A stretch of DNA of 9,147 nt from Sulfurimonas sp. (GTDB lineage: Bacteria; Campylobacterota; Campylobacteria; Campylobacterales; Sulfurimonadaceae): positions 1-9,147 of the forward strand of contig DAOVJL010000028.1 of assembly GCA_030673275.1 (NCBI GenBank), written 5' to 3'. The translations under genes were made by a program, and so were the position numbers. Below are positions 1-6,700 of the stretch, one piece after another (the stretch's first letter is position 1; every line of letters starts with the position of its first letter). Under the pieces are notes generated by a model. The model saw nothing but the letters and a program-made list of their open reading frames with translations, was not told the DNA's origin and searched no databases.

Positions 1-1
1 T

Positions 2-1216
2 ACACCATGTATGTTGCCTGTTATTCCTATTCTCTCTGCTGTGATAATAAGTAATCAAGATAAAATTACTACAAAAAAAGGCTTCTTATTATCTTTAGTG
101 TATGTGTTGTCAATGTCAGTAGTATACGCTTTGGCTGGTGTGCTTGCAGCTTCATTAGGCAGTAATATACAGGCATTTTTTCAACAACCATGGATTATAG
201 TCCTCTTTAGTTCACTCTTTTTTATATTGAGTTTGGCAATGTTTGGAACATTTACAATAGAGATGCCAAAACAGATTCAGACGCTTCTTAGTAAAAAATC
301 AGACTCAAGTAAGGATAGATCCTATTATGGCGTAGTATTTTTAGGAGTTTTATCTGCATTGATTGTTGGTCCATGTGTCGCACCGCCATTAGCCGGTGCG
401 CTTATATATATTGGCCAGACAGGAAACGAGCTTATAGGTGGGCTTTCACTCTTTTTTATGAGTTTAGGTATGGGTATGCCGCTTCTTTTACTTGGTGCCG
501 GTGCCGGTAAATTTATACCAAAACCAGGGCCGTGGATGGATGATGTTAAACTATTCTTTGGTTTTTCTCTGATTGCATTTTCTATCTGGATGATGTCACG
601 TATATTAGAGCCACAAACTGTTTTACTTTTATGGGGTCTGTTACTTGTAGCTATAGCAATTTTCATGAATCCGTTTGAAGATATCAACAGGGTAGAAATA
701 AGCAGGTCATATCAGCTTAAAAAGTTGTTTTCAATGATATGTTTAATAGTAGGAGCTGTTTTCATTGTTGGTGCAATTGGTGGTGCCACAAGTGCTAAAG
801 CACCATTAGAACCATTTACTTCAAAATCTGCTCCAACATCTACCACTTCTGGAGTTGTTTTTAAAACTATATCCGCAGAGCAGTTAAGTAGCGTTGTAAG
901 AGAATCATCAAAACCGGTTATGGCAATGTTTACAGCTTCGTGGTGTGATAATTGTAAAGAATTAGATGCAAATGTATTTAGCAAAAATGATGTAGCACAG
1001 GAACTAGAAGGGTTTGAAAGATATAAGATAGATATTAGCGAAAATAGAGATATTGATATAGAACTATTAAAGAAGTATGCTCTGTTTGGTCCTCCCGGTA
1101 TCATCTATTTCGATAAAAACAAAAAAGAGCTAAGGGCTTTTCGTCTCTCAGGCAATAAAGAGAAAGAAGTATTCCTTGAGCATATAAGAAAAGTTAAAAA
1201 AATTATTTTTAATTAA
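2..1216 (+). CDS. dsbD: DsbD-type thiol:disulfide interchange protein, 5' end missing
   Basis: DsbD passes electrons from cytoplasmic thioredoxin across the inner membrane to periplasmic thiol partners. The frame is open to the left edge and reads TPCMLPVIPIL, matching the family's TPCVLP motif with the first transmembrane redox cysteine (codon 8-10). The ATG at 11 lies inside this motif, so it is not the real start. Counting that ATG as residue 1, hydrophobic segments lie near 2-14, 25-48, 61-82, 107-135, 141-164, 180-198, 203-220 and 240-260. The second membrane cysteine is C122 in VGPCVAPPL. A thioredoxin-like domain fills about 285-401, with the active site WCDNC (C312, C315) where E. coli DsbD has CVAC. 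The N-terminal periplasmic alpha domain, if present, lies outside the window, so a CcdA-thioredoxin fusion lacking it remains possible. The tail is lysine-rich and ends at TAA 1214-1216. Family call is firm; upstream architecture and partners are unknown. Confidence 0.9.
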   Translation, partial: TPCMLPVIPILSAVIISNQDKITTKKGFLLSLVYVLSMSVVYALAGVLAASLGSNIQAFFQQPWIIVLFSSLFFILSLAMFGTFTIEMPKQIQTLLSKKSDSSKDRSYYGVVFLGVLSALIVGPCVAPPLAGALIYIGQTGNELIGGLSLFFMSLGMGMPLLLLGAGAGKFIPKPGPWMDDVKLFFGFSLIAFSIWMMSRILEPQTVLLLWGLLLVAIAIFMNPFEDINRVEISRSYQLKKLFSMICLIVGAVFIVGAIGGATSAKAPLEPFTSKSAPTSTTSGVVFKTISAEQLSSVVRESSKPVMAMFTASWCDNCKELDANVFSKNDVAQELEGFERYKIDISENRDIDIELLKKYALFGPPGIIYFDKNKKELRAFRLSGNKEKEVFLEHIRKVKKIIFN

Positions 1217-1220
1217 ATAT

Positions 1221-1249
1221 ATAAAATTATATTTTATTTAATGTTTTTT
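1221..1249 (+). terminator. Weak AT-only hairpin with T-run after dsbD
   Basis: ATAAAAT at 1221-1227 pairs perfectly with ATTTTAT at 1231-1237 around a 3-base loop. A run of six T follows at 1244-1249. It starts 4 bases after the dsbD stop, where a terminator would be expected. The stem has no G or C and six bases separate it from the T-run, so in such AT-rich spacer DNA it could arise by chance. Low confidence. Confidence 0.22.
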
Positions 1250-1258
1250 ATTATATTA

Positions 1259-1264
1259 TATAAT
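1259..1264 (+). promoter_or_regulatory. Candidate -10 box for the GAF/kinase genes
   Basis: A perfect TATAAT sits 31 bases before the GAF gene ATG, in the only gap upstream of it. This would give a leader of about 25 bases containing the AGGA (1278-1281) ribosome-binding sequence. No good -35 box is seen; Campylobacterota promoters commonly lack a conserved one. The surrounding spacer is almost pure A and T, so a chance match is a real risk. Confidence 0.35.
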
Positions 1265-1295
1265 TAAAGTAAAATTTAGGATAGAATAAAATATA

Positions 1296-1766
1296 ATGGA
1301 ATTAAAACTTAAAGAGATTATTGAAGCCGTAGGTGGCTCTTCCGGGCAACTTTTTTTTGATAAAATTGTTCTTAGTTTAGCATCAGCTGTTGGTGCTGAT
1401 TATGTTTTTATTGCCAAACTTGGTAAAAACAAGCATACTTCTACAACAATTTCTTTAGCCGCAAAAGGTACAATTATTGATAATTTTGAGTATGATTTAA
1501 AAGATACCCCTTGCGATGATGTAAGTAATGGTGCTTTATGCTGTTTTACTGAGAAGGTAGCTAAGCTATACCCAAAAGACCAACTTCTAATAGATATGAA
1601 TATTGAAGCTTATATAGGTTCTCCTCTTTATGATTCCACTGGAAAAGTGGTAGGATTAGTTGTTGCACTCTCTGAGCAGCCAGTTACAAACTCAAAGTTG
1701 GTAACAATGCTTTTTGAGCTGTTTTCCGGTCGTATAGCTGTTGAACTGGAGAGATGTTCTCTTTAA
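1296..1766 (+). CDS. GAF-domain sensory protein, probably the N-terminal part of a split kinase
   Basis: A 156-residue soluble protein that is almost entirely one GAF domain (about 12-152), a fold that binds small ligands or cofactors in signalling proteins. The segment from FEYDLKDTPCDDV through YIGSPLYDSTGKVVGLV fits GAF domains of two-component sensors, where the motif runs roughly L-x-TPC-x2-V, a cysteine, YPxD, then Y-x-G-x-PL-x-D-x2-G. C73 is the TPC cysteine and C82/C83 follow. No membrane segment or signal peptide is visible. The last helix (about 133-154) is of the kind that usually runs on into a coiled-coil linker. Here it stops at TAA 1764-1766, while the same frame stays open into the kinase at 1782. 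AGGA at 1278-1281 lies 14 bases before the ATG, farther than usual, but no better start is seen. The ligand cannot be told from sequence. It could be a genuine separate sensor subunit. Confidence 0.8.
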   Translation: MELKLKEIIEAVGGSSGQLFFDKIVLSLASAVGADYVFIAKLGKNKHTSTTISLAAKGTIIDNFEYDLKDTPCDDVSNGALCCFTEKVAKLYPKDQLLIDMNIEAYIGSPLYDSTGKVVGLVVALSEQPVTNSKLVTMLFELFSGRIAVELERCSL

Positions 1767-1785
1767 AATGCCAATAACAAGATGA
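1764..1785 (+). other. Stop/start junction between GAF gene and kinase gene
   Basis: The GAF gene ends in TAA (1764-1766). Five sense codons in the same frame (1767-1781, reading NANNK) lead straight to the kinase ATG at 1782. The kinase start has no purine-rich ribosome-binding sequence at normal distance; the nearest is GGAGAG at 1748-1753, 28 bases away. One base after the TAA, an ATG at 1768 opens a five-codon frame (MPITR). Its TGA (1783-1785) overlaps the kinase ATG as ATGA. The layout fits either one ORF broken by a nonsense codon or translation coupled by termination and re-initiation. The bases are certain; the interpretation is open. Confidence 0.55.
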
Positions 1786-2963
1786 TCGAGCACATAGAAA
1801 ATCTAAATAAGACTCTAGAGAAAAAAGTTGAGAGTCAAGTTAAAGATATTGTAGAATCAAATCTTCTTTTTGAAGCTATATTTGAAACAGTAAAAGACGG
1901 TATTGCTATTTTAGACATGGAATCTAATTTTTTACTGGCTAATGAAGCATATGTAAATATGACTGGTTATACAAAAGAGGAACTATATAAAACATCATGT
2001 ATCGCATTAACAGTTCCGGAGATGATAGAAGAGTCAGTAAAAGTACTCGGTATTTTAGTTGAAAATGGATATTATAGAGGATATGAAAAACAGTGTATTA
2101 GGAAAGATGAGAAAATTGTAGATGTCCGCATGGACCTTGTTGTAATGCCTGATAAAAAGAGTATCTTGATGGTTACAAAAGATATTACAAAAGAAAATAA
2201 ATATAAAAAAGAAAAATTATTACAAGAAAAATACTTGTTAAAACAATCTCGTCTTGCTCAAATGGGAGAGATGATAAGTATGATAGCTCATCAGTGGAGA
2301 CAGCCCCTATCTGCAATATCTACTACATCAATGGACTTACAGATGAAGTTAATGCTTAATTCTTATGACATGGAAAACAAGGAAGAACGAGAAGAATTTT
2401 TAAGTTATCTTAACAGTTCGCTAAAACGTTTAGATTCTTTTGTAAATAACTTATCAACGACTATAGATGATTTTAGAAGCTTTTATAAACCAAATAAAGA
2501 GAAAGTAGAGACCACACTTGAAAGTGTTGTATCAAAAGCACTTAGTATTATAAAAGATTCTCTAGATAGCCAAAGTGTGAAATTAACATTTGACTATCAA
2601 TCAAAAAATAGATTAAAACTATATGAAAATGAGATTATGCAGACAATACTGAATATATTAAAAAATTCACAAGATTGTTTTTTAGAGAGAAATATTGATA
2701 ATCCACAAATAGATATTAAAACAAAAGAGAATTCTATTGTTATATGTGATAATGCAGGAGGAATCCCCGCAGATATAATAGATAAAATATTTGATCCATA
2801 TTTCTCAACAAAATATGAAAAAAATGGAACAGGTTTAGGGCTTTACATGTCAAAAATAATTGTTGAGGAACATCATAATGGAGCATTTAGTGTTGCCAAT
2901 ATAAATAATGCTCAAGGGATAGATACTGGCGTTTGTTTTACTATTGAGTTAAACAATAGTTAA
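1782..2963 (+). CDS. PAS-domain cytoplasmic sensor histidine kinase
   Basis: A 393-residue kinase expected to autophosphorylate on histidine and pass the phosphate to a response regulator; none is encoded in the window. Residues 1-27 form a charged coiled coil (LNKTLEKKVESQVKDI). A PAS domain spans about 28-137 (FETVKDGIAIL, LLANEAYVNMTGYTKEEL, ending in MVTKDIT). The dimerisation/phosphoacceptor domain has its histidine at H170 in MIAHQWRQPL, the variant H-box common in Campylobacterota, and its second helix carries TIDDFRSFYKP. The HATPase domain has an N-box with N295, the G1 box DNAGG (D323-G327), an F-box IFDPYFSTK, and the G2 box GTGLGL (G349-L354). All ATP-binding motifs look intact. 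No transmembrane helix is present, so sensing is cytoplasmic. The ATG at 1782 is the first in-frame start after the GAF stop but lacks a ribosome-binding sequence, suggesting this is the C-terminal part of a GAF-PAS-kinase. The stop TAA lies 3 bases from the recO stop. Confidence 0.9.
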   Translation: MIEHIENLNKTLEKKVESQVKDIVESNLLFEAIFETVKDGIAILDMESNFLLANEAYVNMTGYTKEELYKTSCIALTVPEMIEESVKVLGILVENGYYRGYEKQCIRKDEKIVDVRMDLVVMPDKKSILMVTKDITKENKYKKEKLLQEKYLLKQSRLAQMGEMISMIAHQWRQPLSAISTTSMDLQMKLMLNSYDMENKEEREEFLSYLNSSLKRLDSFVNNLSTTIDDFRSFYKPNKEKVETTLESVVSKALSIIKDSLDSQSVKLTFDYQSKNRLKLYENEIMQTILNILKNSQDCFLERNIDNPQIDIKTKENSIVICDNAGGIPADIIDKIFDPYFSTKYEKNGTGLGLYMSKIIVEEHHNGAFSVANINNAQGIDTGVCFTIELNNS

Positions 2964-2966
2964 ATG

Positions 2967-3584
2967 TTACAGCCCCTCAAGTAAAATATACCAAAGTCTC
3001 TCTACCTCTTTGTCGCTGAGAAATAGTGTTGATTTATTTTCAAAGAGTTCATTAAAAGCATCTTTTTTTATACTGAAGGTATGCGTACACTCTTTATGTG
3101 TTGGCAGATATGCACGAATAAGTGAAACATCTTCTTTAATTGGCTGTGAGCATAAAAAACACTCTAGTTCATGATGAAGCCTTCCTTCATGCTCTAGAAG
3201 CTTGACGTATGACTCTACTGCAACTCTTTTTGAATTTTGCTTATCCCAATTTAAAGAGGCATTCTCTAGTAGCTCAAAATAGAACTCATCTAACTCCTCC
3301 GCATCACGAAGATGTTTGTAAAATAGTGCTAGAAAATCTTGCCAGTCTCTTAGCAATTTATTATCATTTATCCATTTATAGCCTATATGTATTACATCTT
3401 TTAATCTTAAGATTGTAGATTTAGCAGAACTCTCTTTTTCATAATCTATTTTAAAGCCAAGATTTATTACACCATGTCTTGCTCCATAGAACCTGTAAAG
3501 TGTGTCTAAGCTCTCCTTTGATATAATTGTTACTATTAAATCTTCATCTTTTACGCGATTTAGATTTAGAATAAAACCTTGCAT
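2967..3584 (-). CDS. recO: DNA repair protein RecO
   Basis: RecO promotes RecA loading on SSB-coated single-stranded DNA and strand annealing, together with RecR, in gap repair. The 205-residue product starts MQGFILNLNRVKDEDLIVTI, the start of the N-terminal OB-fold (about 1-75) with the family pattern of a basic/acidic turn followed by LIVTI. A helical C-terminal region follows (HEGRLHHELECFLC). It is shorter than the E. coli protein (about 240 residues) and near the size expected for Campylobacterota. C142 and C145 form a C-x2-C pair; the downstream partner region reads HKECTH (H163, C166, H168), so it may be a modified or degenerate form of the four-cysteine zinc finger known in some RecO proteins. 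The ATG at 3584 is preceded by AGAAG at 5 bases spacing. It is convergent with the kinase gene and divergent from gltB. The call rests on overall pattern, as RecO is poorly conserved. Confidence 0.82.
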   Translation of the reverse strand: MQGFILNLNRVKDEDLIVTIISKESLDTLYRFYGARHGVINLGFKIDYEKESSAKSTILRLKDVIHIGYKWINDNKLLRDWQDFLALFYKHLRDAEELDEFYFELLENASLNWDKQNSKRVAVESYVKLLEHEGRLHHELECFLCSQPIKEDVSLIRAYLPTHKECTHTFSIKKDAFNELFENKSTLFLSDKEVERLWYILLEGL

Positions 3585-3636
3585 TTTTGCTTCTTTTCCC
3601 TACATATTTGAAATTTACTTAAAAAATATTACTGGA

Positions 3637-3642
3637 ATTATA
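3637..3642 (-). promoter_or_regulatory. Candidate -10 box for recO
   Basis: On the minus strand a perfect TATAAT (preceded by AAG) lies about 53 bases before the recO ATG, implying a leader of around 45 bases. No convincing -35 is present at 17 bases spacing (TACTAT there; TTGTAC at 20). The perfect hexamer and its position in a divergent spacer are the only support. Confidence 0.38.
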
Positions 3643-3663
3643 CTTTTTTAAACCTTTAAATAG

Positions 3664-3669
3664 TACAAT
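3664..3669 (+). promoter_or_regulatory. Candidate -10 box for gltBD
   Basis: TACAAT on the plus strand, followed after one base by a short GC patch (ACGGG), is the best -10-like hexamer in the gltB leader that leaves room for a transcript start. It would give a leader of about 75 bases. No good -35 is visible. An alternative is TATACT at 3639-3644, which overlaps the recO candidate on the opposite strand. Low confidence. Confidence 0.28.
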
Positions 3670-3701
3670 ACGGGTCTTTGTCTCTAAATAGACTAACTTT
3701 C

Positions 3702-3728
3702 TTTAAAAAGAGATTAAATTTAAAAAGA
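3702..3728 (+). repeat. 10-base direct repeat in the gltB leader
   Basis: TTTAAAAAGA occurs at 3702-3711 and again at 3719-3728, a 17-base period, between the candidate promoter and the gltB ribosome-binding sequence. It could be a pair of regulator half-sites or simply low-complexity AT-rich DNA. The repeat is exact; any function is inference. Confidence 0.35.
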
Positions 3729-3751
3729 ATTTATAAATTTCAGGAGTATAT

Positions 3752-6700
3752 ATGGTTGAATATCATGATTTGTTAAGATCATTTAAAGATAATTGTGGTT
3801 TTGGGCTTGTAGCAAACATCAAAAATAAAGCTTCTCATAAAGTATTAAACGATGCAATAACAGCATTAGAAAGAATGATGCACCGTGGTGCAGTTGCAGC
3901 TGATGGAAAAACAGGTGATGGTAGTGGATTGCTACTATCTTTACCGGAGACTTTTCTTCGTAAAGAAGCATCTAAGAATGCTGTTGAGTTACCAAAACAA
4001 TTTGCAGTAGCATCTGTCTTTACAAAAGATATAAAAAAACTTGAAACAATAGATGAAATATGTGCAAATAATGACCTTAAAGTTGTTTTACATAGAGATG
4101 TACCAATTGATACGAATGCCCTTGGTGCTCAAGCGCTTGCGTCACTGCCAAATATTGTTCAACTTTTTATAATACCAAACTCAATTATGGCTACAAACAG
4201 ATTTGATGCACTTTTGTATCTTTCCCGTAAAGAGGTAGAGCATAAACTAATTAAAGACAGAGATTTTTATATCGCTTCAATGAGTTCAACAGTCCTTTCA
4301 TACAAAGGTCTGGTTATGCCTACTCATATTAAAGAATTTTACAAAGATTTTCAAGATAAAAATTTTAAAATATCTTTTTCACTGTTTCACCAAAGATTTT
4401 CTACAAATACACTTCCGGAGTGGAGACTTGCTCAACCATTCCGTGCTGTAGCTCATAATGGAGAGATTAACTCTGTAGAGGGTAACCGTTTTAATGTTGA
4501 GATTAAATCAGAATCCATTAAAAGTGAAGTTTTTACCTCGCAAGAGATAGATAGAATTTTACCTATTTTACAACTCAATTCATCAGATAGTGCCAGTGCG
4601 GATAACTTTTTTGAGTTTCTGATTGTTAATGGCATGGACTTTTTCAAAGCAGTTCGTGCAGTTATCCCTTCAGCATGGCAAAATGCTCCACATATGGACC
4701 CTGAGCTTCGTGCATTTTATGAGTATCACTCAACTGTATTTGAAGCATGGGACGGTCCGGCAGCATTTTCTGTAACTGATGGTCGTTATATCGGTTGTGT
4801 ATTAGACAGAAATGGTCTTCGTCCATCAAAATATATAGTAACAAATGATGATAACTTACTAATTGCCAGTGAGTATGGTGTTATAGATATTCCTGAAGAT
4901 GAGATTAGAGAGAGAGGTCGTTTACAATCTGGAGAGATGATAGGACTTGATCTTAAATTTGGAAAACTTTTAAAAAGTAATGAAATTGATAATTATCTAA
5001 AAAGTTCAAACTCATATATGAAATGGTTAAATGAGCATATGATTTATCTGCAAGAACATGTAGAAGAGCAGTATTTAACTCAGTGTGAGCTCTCTACTCA
5101 TGATATTATTAAAAGACAGAGATATTTCAATGTAACTCAAGAGATAGTTGAGCAAGTGATTGAGCCTATGATGAAAGACTCTAAAGAAGCTGTTGGCTCT
5201 ATGGGTGATGATACTCCTCTAGCTGCTTTTTCAAATAAACAAAGAAATTTTACTGATTATTTCAAACAAAAATTTGCTCAAGTAACAAACCCGCCTATTG
5301 ATCCAATTCGTGAAAAAGTTGTTATGAGTCTTAATACAGGTTTTGGAGAGGTTCACAATATTCTTGATGAGATTCCAACTCATGCACATCGTCTAAAATC
5401 AATTTCACCTATTATTACTCGTGAAAAACTTGATGTTTTAAAATCTTTTGGTGATAAAAAATCACCTCGTTATCAAGCTTTTTATCATAATACAACATTC
5501 TCTACAGCTTACAGTGGAGGACTAAAAGAAGCACTGGATGCTTTAGTTGAAAACGTAGTTGATTCTGTAAAAAACAGCGGAACAAGAATTATAATTTTAG
5601 ATGATTATGAGTTTTCTCAAGATAAAAAAATTATACCTATGGCTATGGCAATCGGTCGTCTGAATATTGCACTCTTAAAAGCAAAAGTTCGTCATCTTAT
5701 CTCTATGATTGCTATAACCGGAGAGGTTATTGATTCTCATAGTGCAGCTGTGCTTATTGGTTACGGCGCTAGCGCTGTATATCCGAGTTTGCTTTTTGCA
5801 ACGGTTGTTGAGTATCTTAAAAATTCAAATGTTATTAAAATGGATTGTCATGAAGCACTTAAGGCAGTTCACAGTGCTTTAAATGCCGGACTTTTGAAAA
5901 TTATGTCTAAAATGGGTATCGCAACTATTGCATCTTATCGTAATGCTGGACTATTTGATGTTATGGGACTAAATAAAACTATCGTAGAAGAGTGTTTTGC
6001 TAATTCTCACCATACACTTAGCGGATTAAATTATGATGATATTGACCAAAGACTTACAAAGTATCATAAAGATGCTTTTAAAGAAGATGGATTTAATAAA
6101 ATCTTCCCACTAAATATTGGCGGTTATTATAAATTTTATACAGGTCAAGAGCATCACGATTTTGGTCCAGCTGTAATTTACGCTATCCATGCGGTTGCTC
6201 AGAGCGGTAAGAAAAAAGATTATAATAAACTTAGAGACTTGGTAAACAAACGTGGTCTAAAGTTTATTCGTGATTTCTTTGACCTTAAATCAGATAGAGA
6301 ACCTATAGATATATCTGAGGTTGAGTCTAAAGAGGATATCTTCAAAAGATTTGCATCGGCTGCCATGAGTCTTGGTTCTATCTCTCCTGAAGCTCATGAG
6401 ACTATTGCAATTGCTATGAATAGAATTGGTGCTCAATCAAACTCTGGTGAGGGTGGAGAGGATGCATCCAGATTTGGAACTGAGAGAGTTTCAAAAATCA
6501 AGCAGGTTGCGTCAGGCAGATTTGGTGTAACTCCAGCTTACCTTAGAAGTGCTGAGGAGATTCAGATTAAAGTTGCACAAGGTGCAAAACCAGGTGAGGG
6601 TGGACAACTTCCAGGACACAAGGTTACTCCGCTTATCGGTAAACTTCGTCATACTGTTCCGGGTGTTACACTTATTTCACCTCCGCCGCATCACGATATC

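Noticed and set aside
11..13. ATG at 11 as the start of the DsbD gene
   Set aside because: The frame is open upstream and the codons before it complete the conserved TPC-x-LP motif, so the true start lies outside the window.
325..1104. Minus-strand ORFs at 325-687 and 712-1104
   Set aside because: They lie wholly inside the DsbD gene on the opposite strand, and their products show no recognisable domain.
1740..1790. Frameshift between the GAF gene and the kinase gene
   Set aside because: Both ORFs are in the same frame, so the interruption is a single stop codon and no insertion or deletion is needed.
3209..3418. Plus-strand 69-codon ORF
   Set aside because: It is antisense within recO, with no ribosome-binding sequence or recognisable domain.
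3633..3650. Sigma-54 (-24/-12) promoter before gltB, from TGGAATTATACTTTTTT
   Set aside because: The GG is present but the -12 GC is missing, so the element does not meet the consensus.
5762..5779. GC-rich palindrome GCGCTAGCGC (5766-5775), with flanks pairing except for one position
   Set aside because: It sits in the middle of gltB, codes for GYGASAV in normal frame, and a single 10-base palindrome has no supporting context.
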